From Aliivibrio sp. S4MY1 (lineage in GTDB: Bacteria; Pseudomonadota; Gammaproteobacteria; Enterobacterales; Vibrionaceae): DNA of 64,000 bases. The stretch spans positions 124,001 to 188,000 of the forward strand of contig NZ_JARACP010000009.1 in NCBI RefSeq assembly GCF_028765545.1. Reading direction: 5' to 3'. Position 1 is the stretch's first letter; every line of letters begins with the position of its first letter. A program made the position numbers and the translations under genes. Positions 8,804 to 17,441 of the stretch are shown in pieces. A model generated the notes under the pieces. That model had not been told where the DNA came from and made no database searches. It saw only the letters and a program-made list of their open reading frames with translations.

Positions 8804-9973
8804 TTATAAAACTTGGCTAACCAATAGTAAAAAACCAAATAATAAGGTTAACCCCAGCGCTACATGACCACCTTCAGCTTCATAAATGTGAGCTGACGTT
8901 TCATTGTCATTGCCTTTTTTCTTTCTCAGCGAAACCACCATTGCTAATGGAATAAAAATAGCAAGGAAAACTAAAATAACGCCCGCATAACCTAATACTG
9001 ATAGAAACTGATCTGCTGCTAGACTCGCGCCCAATAGAGGTAATATAAAAGTACACACATAAGTCACTATCTTATTGTGTGAAATCATGTCTTTATTTTG
9101 ATTATAAAGCGCCATTGCTACCCCAAGAAATGAAGTCAACAACGCCAATGAAGTAAAGATAGAAAGAATAATTTCAATGTATTCATTTTTTGCACTAAAC
9201 GTTTGAATCAAATCTGAAATATTAGAAAAATGCGTTATATCATCTGCATTCAAATTACCCACAACTGCATAAAGCCATACTAAATAACAGATCAAAGGGA
9301 TTACTGAGCCGAGAATAATCATATTTCGTAGCTGCTGACGGCTTGCTTCTTTGTTGTAGGCAACTAACGATGGAATAACAGGCATTGAAGCAAAACTGGT
9401 AAACAGGATCGTACTTGTACCAAATAGCATGCCTTTATCTGTATTTGTTACTTGTGTTAAGTTATCGACAGATATTCCTGGGACCAAAATAATCAAAGTA
9501 ATCGCCAACATTGATATCATAAATAGAAATAAAACACGGTTAAGCTTATCTATAATTTGAGTTCCACACACCACAAACATACTTGCGACAAGTGTAAATC
9601 CGATTTGCGCTACTTCTATACTCATCTCAGTATCAAACATGGCAAATATGCGCTTTAAAAGATCGGCTGCCCCTAAGATATAAGCAATAAGCATACAGAT
9701 AAGTAGCAAATAAAATAGAGCATTAGTGATCACTTGACCACCTTTACCTAACGTTCTGTTGGCAACGGTATTGATACCAAAAGCCAACTCAGTCTTTGAG
9801 CATGCCTCAGTTAAAAGTAAAGCCGAATATGTCGTACCGGCACAAATGATTAGCATCAAAAATGTGCTATAAAAAAGACCAAATTGCGCCAATACCATTG
9901 GAATTGCTAACATTCCAGCGCCAAGTGCTGTGCCAGATAAAATCAATGCACTGCCAAATAATTTAAAATTCAT
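8804..9973 (-). CDS. Aromatic amino acid permease, TyrP/Mtr type
   Basis: A 389-aa inner-membrane carrier of the HAAAP family with about 11 helices; it should import tyrosine, phenylalanine or tryptophan with protons. The N-terminal SGTALGAGMLAIPMVLAQFG motif and the IDKLNRVLF and SFLGVAMALYNQNKD segments are shared with the upstream neighbour at 10080-11234. The two are tandem paralogues. A perfect hairpin in the gap between them could reduce read-through. Exact substrate cannot be read from sequence. Confidence 0.88.
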   Translation of the reverse strand: MNFKLFGSALILSGTALGAGMLAIPMVLAQFGLFYSTFLMLIICAGTTYSALLLTEACSKTELAFGINTVANRTLGKGGQVITNALFYLLLICMLIAYILGAADLLKRIFAMFDTEMSIEVAQIGFTLVASMFVVCGTQIIDKLNRVLFLFMISMLAITLIILVPGISVDNLTQVTNTDKGMLFGTSTILFTSFASMPVIPSLVAYNKEASRQQLRNMIILGSVIPLICYLVWLYAVVGNLNADDITHFSNISDLIQTFSAKNEYIEIILSIFTSLALLTSFLGVAMALYNQNKDMISHNKIVTYVCTFILPLLGASLAADQFLSVLGYAGVILVFLAIFIPLAMVVSLRKKKGNDNETSAHIYEAEGGHVALGLTLLFGFLLLVSQVL

Positions 9974-10012
9974 TACTATTACTTAATTTTAGAGATGATA
10001 AGCTCATTAAGA

Positions 10013-10052
10013 GCGAGAAAATGCACTCTACCGTTTCAAAAAAGTAGAGTGC
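10013..10052 (-). terminator. Hairpin between the tandem permeases
   Basis: Perfect nine-base-pair stem GCACTCTAC/GTAGAGTGC with a 12-base loop; on the minus strand it is followed by ATTTTCT. It could act as a partial terminator after the upstream permease or as an attenuator for the downstream one. Confidence 0.6.
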
Positions 10053-10079
10053 TATGTAATACCAGTTACATTGCTATAC

Positions 10080-11234
10080 CTAGATAACTTGAGAAACTAA
10101 TAAAAAAGTACCAAAAACAAAAGAGAAGATAAGCATTGTAACTCCTCCTTCAGCTAAATAGCCTTTCGTCTGAGTCTCAACTTTTCGAAGTTGGACAACC
10201 ATTGCAAGTGGAACAAATACTGCTAAGAAAACTAAAATGATCCCGGCGTAGCTTAAAACAGATAAGAACTGATCGGCTGCATAAACAGCACCAAGCAACG
10301 GTAAAATAAAACTGATCACATAAGTTACTGCTTTATTTTGCTTAAACGTATCTTCATTTTGAGTGAACAACGCCATTGCAACACCTAAAAATGACGTCAA
10401 GAGTGCAAGTCCAGTAAAGCTAGATAACACAAGATTAATAAAAGCATGCTCTGCACTAAATACTGAGATCAGTTCTGATACATTTGAAAAGTGAGTAATT
10501 TGTTCAGGTGTTAGGTTACCAACCACTGCATATAACCATACTAAATAACATACCAATGGAATTGCAGAGCCAATGATCACCATATTTCTTAATTGCTTTG
10601 GCGTTGCTTCATGGTTATATGAAACCAAAGATGGGATTACAACCATAAAGCCAAAACTGGTAAAGATAATCGCACTGGTTTGAACTAATTCAATACCATT
10701 TGAATTTGATACTTGAAGAAGATTATCTAATTCGATCCCTGGAACCAAAAATACAAGAGTCAGCAACAGCATGAATAGCATTACAGCAAAAAGTACACGG
10801 TTTAACTTATCAATTACTGCAGTTCCAGAAGCAACAATCACACCTGAAACCAAGGTAAATGCAATTTGGCTTTGTACTAAGGATAAATTCAATCCAACAT
10901 TTCGAAGTAATTTATTGAGTAAATCTCCGGCGCCTAAAATGTAAGCCATCAGAAGACAAATAAGTAAAGCATACAACAAACCATTCGTGACTAGCTGTCC
11001 TCCTTTACCTAAACTTTTACGAGCGATGGTGTTCATACCTAAACCACCACCCACATTAATACTTGCTTCTAGCAGCAATAAAGCTGCATAAGTCGTTCCT
11101 ACAAAGATCAATAACATCAATGCAGTACCCCAAATTAGGCCAAACTGAGCCAATACCATTGGGATTGCCAGCATACCAGCGCCTAACGCAGTACCTGAAA
11201 TAATAAGTGAGCTTCCGATTAGTTTTAAATTCAT
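10080..11234 (-). CDS. Aromatic amino acid permease, TyrP/Mtr type (leader-controlled)
   Basis: A 384-aa HAAAP-family inner-membrane carrier, close in sequence to the following gene (shared N-terminal SGTALGAGMLAIPMVLAQFG and AVVGNL, SFLGVAMAL and LPLLGA segments). Expected substrates are tyrosine, phenylalanine or tryptophan. It is preceded by a long 5' region holding a 54-codon ORF very rich in Phe and Tyr codons (11347-11511), so expression probably responds to aromatic aminoacyl-tRNA supply; the codon bias favours a Phe/Tyr carrier. Two palindromes further upstream may be operators. The name tyrP is plausible but unproven. Confidence 0.88.
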   Translation of the reverse strand: MNLKLIGSSLIISGTALGAGMLAIPMVLAQFGLIWGTALMLLIFVGTTYAALLLLEASINVGGGLGMNTIARKSLGKGGQLVTNGLLYALLICLLMAYILGAGDLLNKLLRNVGLNLSLVQSQIAFTLVSGVIVASGTAVIDKLNRVLFAVMLFMLLLTLVFLVPGIELDNLLQVSNSNGIELVQTSAIIFTSFGFMVVIPSLVSYNHEATPKQLRNMVIIGSAIPLVCYLVWLYAVVGNLTPEQITHFSNVSELISVFSAEHAFINLVLSSFTGLALLTSFLGVAMALFTQNEDTFKQNKAVTYVISFILPLLGAVYAADQFLSVLSYAGIILVFLAVFVPLAMVVQLRKVETQTKGYLAEGGVTMLIFSFVFGTFLLVSQVI

Positions 11235-11346
11235 TGTTATTCCTTCGTTCTATATTCGAGTTTGAGCTTTAGTTTTATTTTTTGTCAAATTCAACGCGCA
11301 AAAAGCCATCCACAAAGATAACGCGGTTGAAATTAGAGCTGATTAA

Positions 11347-11511
11347 TTACGAATAGAAACGGAGAAATCGAAAATACGAGAAGAAGTGAAACGCGAGAAA
11401 CTGAGACGAGAAAAAACGTAGAGAAAGAACAACTGATGATTTTAAACCAGTATTATGGGGTGAACCTTCTGTAGGCTCCAATAATGGGCCTGATGTTAGT
11501 TGGAAAATCAT
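11347..11511 (-). CDS. Phe/Tyr-rich leader peptide, candidate attenuator ORF
   Basis: A 54-codon ORF with an ATG start and a good ribosome site (TTAGGA, seven bases before the ATG), ending 112 bases before the permease start. The last 24 codons contain nine Phe and two Tyr codons, including FF pairs and the ending FRFLRFYS. Such clustering is typical of leader peptides that sense aminoacyl-tRNA supply, as in pheA and pheST. The same 72 bases are 79% pyrimidine (57 of 72) with few G, like a Rho loading site, and no T-rich terminator follows. I infer translation-coupled, perhaps Rho-dependent control. The alternative is that the Phe codons are only a by-product of a pyrimidine-rich tract. Confidence 0.6.
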   Translation of the reverse strand: MIFQLTSGPLLEPTEGSPHNTGLKSSVVLSLRFFSSQFLAFHFFSYFRFLRFYS

Positions 11512-11550
11512 GTGTACATCCTAATTAGTCACATTCCATTTATAATAATA

Positions 11551-11594
11551 GGTCGTAAATCCTTTACTGACCGAACTACCAAACTAGTAGTTCG
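11551..11594. promoter_or_regulatory. Two adjacent palindromes upstream of the leader ORF
   Basis: CGAACTAC/GTAGTTCG with a seven-base spacer (11572-11594), abutting GGTC-GTAAA-TCC-TTTAC-T-GACC (11551-11572). They lie 40-85 bases upstream of the leader start and look like regulator sites. The first resembles a half-conserved trp operator (CGAACTA, three bases, AACTAGTA). The second has GTAAA/TTTAC arms like TyrR boxes but with too short a spacer. Assignment to TrpR or TyrR is not secure. Confidence 0.4.
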
Positions 11595-11648
11595 ATCCAT
11601 TCTATATAATGAACTTGGCAATGCAACCCTTAAATAAACTTGTTTCCT

Positions 11649-13097
11649 CTATCCTTTAGCCTCTACTAAGTTATTTATCCATTTCTTACTTTTTAAACGA
11701 TAGATAGAAGCAAACCACTTAAATAATGTCTCTAAAAAGAAAAGACTATAGACAACTTCAGCCGAATAACCAAAATAGACAGCACCTAAAGCAGCGATAG
11801 GAATACCAAAGAACCACTGAGTTAATACGTCTTGATATAGGCAGAATTTAACATCCCCACCTGCTCTTAAAATACCAACAACTAGTGTCGTAGGAATAGA
11901 GCGAAGCATTATCCCTACACACAGGATAGATAAGAATGTATCAGCAAGTTCTCTGGTATCCGCCGTTAATGCCGTAAACAGATCTAAGATGGTCTCTTTT
12001 GAAAAATAAAGAGTGATTGACACCATTAAGGTTACAGCAAAACCAACCATCATCATTAATATCGCTTGGTAATACACCTTATCATATTCTTTTGCACCAA
12101 TATGATTCCCAACAAGTACCCCAGAAGCATTTGCAATACCCATTAAAAAGCTTAGAGAAACCGCCTCAATAGGGGTAACAACAGCAAACGCAGCTAAACC
12201 TTCGGTTCCTGTCTGTCCCATAATCGCGGTATACGCAAATAAGCCACCTGCCCATAACAAAAAATTGGTGGTAGTTGGTAATGCTAAACGAATAAATGAT
12301 TTAAATTTGTCTACCTGAAGGCTTTGGATGATATCTTTTATCCCGAACCTTAAAAGATGACTCTTCATAATTAAATAAAGATAAAACAAACCAACTTCAA
12401 TGATAGAACTCACCACAGTAGCAATTGCTGCACCTTTTATCCCTAAAGCAGGAAAGCCTAAATAACCAAAAATCAAAACCCAATTCAGTAATATATTCAG
12501 AGCAATGCCTATCCCACTAAAGAATGTACTTATACCCGGCTGCTGTATTGAACGAAACCCTGCACCAAGACTCGCAGTAAAAGCAATAGCAAGCATACTC
12601 CAACTGGTTATTTGAATATATTCCACGCCAAGTGCAATAACGCTTGGATCTTTAGACGCCAACTGCATAACAAAACTGGCAAAGAATTGTAAAAGAAAGA
12701 TAATAACCACAGCTGAAAATGTGGAAGTAAGCCAAGTTAATGCTGTCGTTTCTCTCAGCCCTTTATTATCCTTTGCGCCCCAATGTTGAGCAGCCAATAA
12801 AGCACCTGTTGTTGTTATTCCTGTCAGTATTATGGTTGTAAAAAAAATTGCTCGGCTACCTACACCAACAGCAGCAATATCAGCTTCTGAAAGTTGCCCG
12901 AGCATAAATACGTCGATTAAGCTTTTACTGGATAACAAAATACTTTGAAGGGTAATAGGAATAGCAATCAAAAATAGACGACGAAAAAAATCACCATTAG
13001 CATGATTATAAACATTACGAATTAGACTTGGGCTTATTTCTTTCACACTCTTTTCCACTAAATTTAAGTTGTGAATTAAGTGTATCGAAAATCGCAA
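11649..13097 (-). CDS. MATE family efflux transporter
   Basis: A 12-helix Na+ or H+ coupled multidrug exporter. Repeated MatE domains are visible: FFRRLFLIAIPITLQS at the first helix, SLIDVFMLGQLSEADIAAVGVG in the first half and PIEAVSLSFLMGIANASGVLVGN in the second. The full frame starts at a TTG. An in-frame GTG at 13046 has a better ribosome site (TGGA, seven bases away) and would remove 17 residues of no obvious role, so the true start may be there. It stands alone; drug or metabolite specificity is unknown. Confidence 0.88.
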   Translation of the reverse strand: MRFSIHLIHNLNLVEKSVKEISPSLIRNVYNHANGDFFRRLFLIAIPITLQSILLSSKSLIDVFMLGQLSEADIAAVGVGSRAIFFTTIILTGITTTGALLAAQHWGAKDNKGLRETTALTWLTSTFSAVVIIFLLQFFASFVMQLASKDPSVIALGVEYIQITSWSMLAIAFTASLGAGFRSIQQPGISTFFSGIGIALNILLNWVLIFGYLGFPALGIKGAAIATVVSSIIEVGLFYLYLIMKSHLLRFGIKDIIQSLQVDKFKSFIRLALPTTTNFLLWAGGLFAYTAIMGQTGTEGLAAFAVVTPIEAVSLSFLMGIANASGVLVGNHIGAKEYDKVYYQAILMMMVGFAVTLMVSITLYFSKETILDLFTALTADTRELADTFLSILCVGIMLRSIPTTLVVGILRAGGDVKFCLYQDVLTQWFFGIPIAALGAVYFGYSAEVVYSLFFLETLFKWFASIYRLKSKKWINNLVEAKG

Positions 13098-13170
13098 GAA
13101 TACTCATAAGTAGGTATAAAAAGAGTTAGGTCGATTGCAAGAATATGAACCTTGACATTACTATGACAAC

Positions 13171-13204
13171 CCACCATAACCACCATAACCACCATAACCA
13201 CCAT
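13171..13204. repeat. Short tandem repeat, CCACCATAA x 3.8
   Basis: Nearly four perfect copies of a nine-base unit between the MATE and thioesterase genes. The unit is a multiple of three; on the minus strand it reads Met-Val-Val repeated at the start of a 42-codon ORF that runs into the MATE start. No good ribosome site precedes that ORF. Confidence 0.85.
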
Positions 13205-13238
13205 CTTATTTATATAAAGAGTAATAATAAATATAGCG

Positions 13239-13724
13239 TTATTTTAGATATTGAACATGCGCTTCCATCTCTTCGCCAATTTCTTTACGCATATTCATTA
13301 GTTTGATTGCTGAATCTCTTAACTTAATGTCTTCTTCTGTCTCTGGTACCCACTCAGGGACTGACGTCGGTTTACCATTTCCATCAACCGCCACCATGAT
13401 AACGATACAGTGCGTTGTTAAACGGTTATTCTGCTCTTTAGGATCACTCGCTTGCACATCAATAGCGATGTGCATAGACGATTTTCCGGTATAGATAACT
13501 TTGCCGGTGACTTCTACAAGGTTGCCGACAAAAATAGGCTCAACAAAACGAATACCACCTGCGTATGCAGTAATACAATATTTACCACTCCAGCCTGCCG
13601 ATGATGCATAAGCGGCTAAATCGATCCATTTCATCACTGCACCACCGTGAACTTTACCACCAAAGTTCACATCCCCAGGTTCAGCTAAAAAGCGTAATGT
13701 TATTTCTCGTTTTGTTTTTCCCAT
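13239..13724 (-). CDS. Acyl-CoA thioesterase, hotdog fold
   Basis: A 161-aa cytosolic thioesterase that hydrolyses acyl-CoA to free acid and CoA. The hotdog signature is NFGGKVHGGAVMKWIDLAAYA near residue 20, followed by the central strand motif TGKSSMHIAIDV. Length and arrangement fit the YciA/BACH-like acyl-CoA hydrolases. An AAGGAA ribosome site precedes the ATG. It lies 36 bases downstream of sbcC on the minus strand, but the two roles seem unrelated. Chain-length preference cannot be seen. Confidence 0.88.
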   Translation of the reverse strand: MGKTKREITLRFLAEPGDVNFGGKVHGGAVMKWIDLAAYASSAGWSGKYCITAYAGGIRFVEPIFVGNLVEVTGKVIYTGKSSMHIAIDVQASDPKEQNNRLTTHCIVIMVAVDGNGKPTSVPEWVPETEEDIKLRDSAIKLMNMRKEIGEEMEAHVQYLK

Positions 13725-13760
13725 TTTAAATTCCTTTTTACTGCATTACATTGTGCAAAA

Positions 13761-16700
13761 TTAACTGACTTTTTTATATTGTTTTTCTAGCTCACTCACG
13801 CCTAAACCACTGCGTTTGGTGACTTTTATTTGGACTGGAATACGTTCTTTCATCGCTTCGATGTGGCTTATCACACCAATCATTTTTCCTGAGGCGTTTA
13901 AGTTATCTAACGCATCAAGCGCCATGTCTAACGTTTCACTGTCTAGCGTACCAAACCCTTCATCTAAGAACAGTGAATCAATGCTTGTTTTGTGACTAAC
14001 CAGATCAGAAAGTGCCAATGCCAGCGCCAAACTAACAAGGAAGCTCTCACCACCAGATAAAGTTTTTGTATCACGAACCACATCGCCTTGCCATGTATCC
14101 AGCACTTGAAGCTCTAATCCATCACTGGCTTTACGTTTAAGCTCATAGCGGCCATGCAATCGAGTTAACTGCTTATTGGCTAAATACACCAAGTTCTCTA
14201 ACGTTAACCCTTGGGCAAATTTACGGAATTTATCCCCTTTTTGCGAACCAATTAATGAGTGTAGATATTGAATATCATCGTATTCTGATTGATACGCTTC
14301 AATCGCTTCAAATAGTGCTTTTTGATTGGTTTTACGCTCGCTGTCTGAACGCAACGCTTGAGCGATTTCACCTTCACGCTTCACTAACGTCTCAGATTGA
14401 GATTTCACTTGAGCTAATTCAGCCTCAACCGCTTCTTTTGGCATTAATTGCCACTCTGCGGCTTTTGGCGCTTGATAATGATGTTCTTTGATTTGCTGTG
14501 CACTCTCTAGCAAAGCACCAGTTCGCTCAATCGCTTGTTGTATTTCAGTTTTTAAGCTGAGTAGCTGTTGGCGTTCTTCTTCTGAAATCAACGCCGCTTG
14601 GAATAACTCAAGCGTTTCAAATGGGCTTTGTAATAAAGCACCTTTCCATACATCAGAACGATCTACCGATAGTTTTTCACAACTTAAATAACTCTCTTTA
14701 AGACTATTCAACTTGCCATCTAAAGCCGCAAGGTCTTGTACTAATGCTTGTAATTTCTGTTGCTCAACATCATACGTTTGCTCTGAAATTGACAATTTCT
14801 CACTCATCATAAAGCGCGCTGTTTTGATCTCTTGTGTTCCAAACAACTCAATACGTTTTGCTTGTTGCTTCTCTAACTCTGTTGTTAATGCAGACATTTC
14901 AGTTTGTGATTGTTGCTGTTGAGTGTTCAATTCAACCAATTGCTCGGCTAAATGAGCGTGATCACTTTGTAGCGTTTGCTGTTGTTGGGTTTGCACTTGC
15001 TGCTGTGTGATTTTTTCCTGAATTTGTTGTAAGTCTTGCTCTTTTTGTACAAACCAAGAGGTAATTTGAGTCAACTCTGGTGCATTAAAGCCTGCTTGCT
15101 CAATTTCAGTGACCAACTGCTGCTTAAGTTCCGTTTGACGCAATTGCAGCTGTTCTCTTTTTTGATTGTTATCTTGTTGCTGTTGAAGCGCCGCTTGGTG
15201 TGATTGACGATCAAAATTTAACGCCGCAGTGACAGCGTCAAGACGATGCTGAACTTGTTGTAATTGGTTTTGTTGCACTCGAACCTTATCACCCACTTGG
15301 CGTAATTGCTTTGCTTGCTCATTAAGCGTAGATAAAGAGGCTTCACACTCACTAATGAACTGATTAATCGAATCAGTATCACCTAAGGTTAGAGTGAGTT
15401 GCGTTGTTTCTAATAACGTAGACCATTGCTTTTGCGTGGATTCAACCGTTTGTTGCCACTGCACTGATTGAGATTGGCAATGATCTTGTTTTATTTTAAG
15501 CGAATCTAATTGTTCACGTACTGATTTACCTTGCTCGACAATCTCTACGCGTTTCTGCTCGGCTTCTTTTTTACGTTGTATTGTCGCGCTCAAATCAAGC
15601 AATTGAGCTTGTTCTAATAGTGGATGATGCGTTGAACCACACAACGGACAATCTTGATCTTTTGCTAATTCTGCTCGATATTTTGCTAACTCGCCTTCTT
15701 GCTCAATTAAGGTAGTTAAATCGATGACTTGCTGCTCTTGTTGCTTAAACTGAGTCGCTAGTTCAGTACGCTGCACATCCAATTTTTCAATGTCATTCGC
15801 TTGTGTTTTCTGCACAGTGGCAAGCATTTTCAGCTCTTTTGTCGCTCGTAAATACTCATTATTAGTATGAGTTAATTCAACACGGTATTGATGACGAGTC
15901 GTTAGTGCAGTTATCTGCTCAGTCAGTTGTGCTTCTGACCCTTTATCTTGCCATTGTTGTAATTCAAGCTCTGCGCACTTCGTCGCTTCTATTTCGTTAT
16001 TAACCATAATTTGAGCTTGATTTAATTCTGCTTCTTTTTTGTTGATAGCATCAAGCAGAGTCTCTAGCGCTGCATTCGCTAAAGTCAATTGACTGTCTAA
16101 AGAGGCAGTATCTTTATCTTGTTGTAAAATATGGCTAACTTGGTTCTTCCACTGACCTAAATAACGTTCAATTTTCAGATCAGCTTTATGCTCTTCAACA
16201 TGATTTGCTAATAAAGAAAGTTTCTCTGTTATGTCAGATAATGTTGCTGTTAAACCTTGTTGCTTTTTATTACCGTCCTCAAGACGCGCAGTAAGGTTTG
16301 CGATTTGGTGCTGCTTCTCTTGAGATTGTTGAGCCAGTTGAGCAATCGCAGTATCTAACGGTTGCACCGAATCATTAATTAAGTTTTCTAATGCTTTACT
16401 CTCACCCTTAATAGTATCAAGATCTTGTTTTAGCTGTGTAACATGAGACTCAAGTGCTTTTTTATCACTAGCCTTTTGTTGGTGAGATTGCTCTGTCGTC
16501 TTTAATTCTTTAACCAACTCTTCAAAGCGAGTTTGCGCTTCTTGCCATAGTTGATATGGCGTACGTAGTTTTTCAGCTGGCTCACTTTGCGCTAAACGAT
16601 GCAGTTGAATACTTGCTGATTTTTGCTTATCCACCGCGAGTTGATTATTATCAACCGCTTGCTGCCACTGGAGTTGGTTTTTCGCATCTGCAATCCACCA

Positions 16701-17441
16701 TTCAACATGGGCTTGCCAATCTGCAAGTTGAGCTTGTTGCTGCTTTTGGATAGCTTGCAGTTCAACTTGCTCATCAATTAACGCTTGTTTATCTTCTTCA
16801 GAAAGCAGCTCAACCCCTTCAGCTTTGGCTTTAAGCTCGGCTAATTTCTGCTTTGATGCGCTGTAATGCTCATGCACTTTTTCAGAGATCTGACCGTAGA
16901 TTTCTGTACCGGTTAGCTCTTCTAATAAACCGGCACGATCATTGGCATCGGCATTTAAAAACGCCGCAAATTGACCTTGAGAAAGCATCATTGATTTTGT
17001 AAATCGAGAGAAATCTAAGCCTGTAATGGTATTAATCAACTCATCTTTCTTTTTGACTTGTGTTGCTAATACTTTTTCAGAATCGACTTCTGCAAGCTCA
17101 ACAGTAGCGGCTTGTAAGTTGCCATCCACTTTGCCACGTGAACGACGCTGGCTCCAAAACGCACGGTACGCTTTGCCTTTCACTTCAAATTCCACTTCCG
17201 CAGAACATTCCGCCGTGCCACGCGTCATGATTTCATTGCTTGAGGTTGAAATACCACCAAGACGAGGCGTTTTATGATAAAGCGCTAAACAGATCGCATC
17301 TAAAATCGTCGTTTTACCCGCACCCGTTGGGCCAGTAATCGCAAACAACCCGTTTTCAGCAAAAGGAGATGCTGAGAAATCAATTTTCCACTCACCTTTT
17401 AATGAGTTTAAATTTGAAAAACTTAGACTTAAAATTCTCAT
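13761..17441 (-). CDS. sbcC: SbcC exonuclease ATPase subunit
   Basis: SMC/Rad50-type ATPase of the SbcCD nuclease, which opens DNA hairpins and processes ends. The 1226-aa chain has Walker A GPTGAGKTTILD at the N terminus, long Gln/Glu-rich coiled coils on both sides of a central zinc hook CPLCG (near residue 598), and the C-terminal signature LSGGESFLVSLALALALS and Walker B SLFLDEGFGTLD. Its start codon overlaps the sbcD stop by four bases, so the two are translationally coupled. Repetitive Gln codons in the coils are normal for this protein. Confidence 0.97.
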   Translation of the reverse strand: MRILSLSFSNLNSLKGEWKIDFSASPFAENGLFAITGPTGAGKTTILDAICLALYHKTPRLGGISTSSNEIMTRGTAECSAEVEFEVKGKAYRAFWSQRRSRGKVDGNLQAATVELAEVDSEKVLATQVKKKDELINTITGLDFSRFTKSMMLSQGQFAAFLNADANDRAGLLEELTGTEIYGQISEKVHEHYSASKQKLAELKAKAEGVELLSEEDKQALIDEQVELQAIQKQQQAQLADWQAHVEWWIADAKNQLQWQQAVDNNQLAVDKQKSASIQLHRLAQSEPAEKLRTPYQLWQEAQTRFEELVKELKTTEQSHQQKASDKKALESHVTQLKQDLDTIKGESKALENLINDSVQPLDTAIAQLAQQSQEKQHQIANLTARLEDGNKKQQGLTATLSDITEKLSLLANHVEEHKADLKIERYLGQWKNQVSHILQQDKDTASLDSQLTLANAALETLLDAINKKEAELNQAQIMVNNEIEATKCAELELQQWQDKGSEAQLTEQITALTTRHQYRVELTHTNNEYLRATKELKMLATVQKTQANDIEKLDVQRTELATQFKQQEQQVIDLTTLIEQEGELAKYRAELAKDQDCPLCGSTHHPLLEQAQLLDLSATIQRKKEAEQKRVEIVEQGKSVREQLDSLKIKQDHCQSQSVQWQQTVESTQKQWSTLLETTQLTLTLGDTDSINQFISECEASLSTLNEQAKQLRQVGDKVRVQQNQLQQVQHRLDAVTAALNFDRQSHQAALQQQQDNNQKREQLQLRQTELKQQLVTEIEQAGFNAPELTQITSWFVQKEQDLQQIQEKITQQQVQTQQQQTLQSDHAHLAEQLVELNTQQQQSQTEMSALTTELEKQQAKRIELFGTQEIKTARFMMSEKLSISEQTYDVEQQKLQALVQDLAALDGKLNSLKESYLSCEKLSVDRSDVWKGALLQSPFETLELFQAALISEEERQQLLSLKTEIQQAIERTGALLESAQQIKEHHYQAPKAAEWQLMPKEAVEAELAQVKSQSETLVKREGEIAQALRSDSERKTNQKALFEAIEAYQSEYDDIQYLHSLIGSQKGDKFRKFAQGLTLENLVYLANKQLTRLHGRYELKRKASDGLELQVLDTWQGDVVRDTKTLSGGESFLVSLALALALSDLVSHKTSIDSLFLDEGFGTLDSETLDMALDALDNLNASGKMIGVISHIEAMKERIPVQIKVTKRSGLGVSELEKQYKKVS

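Larger units (their letters stand above)
11235..11648. other. Long 5' region of the permease pair
   Basis: This 414-base gap holds, reading on the minus strand, two adjacent palindromes (11594-11551), the leader ORF with its ribosome site (11520-11347), an imperfect hairpin with TTCAAC..GCG/CGC.GTTGAA arms (about 11329-11288), and the ribosome site of the permease. The hairpin is followed by an A-rich rather than a T-rich stretch, so it is not a normal intrinsic terminator. Confidence 0.7.

Noticed and set aside
11405-11549. Plus-strand open frame opposite the leader ORF, reading a Lys/Arg-rich then Trp-containing peptide.
   Set aside because: No start codon in frame after the upstream stop and no ribosome site; it mirrors the pyrimidine-rich leader on the other strand.
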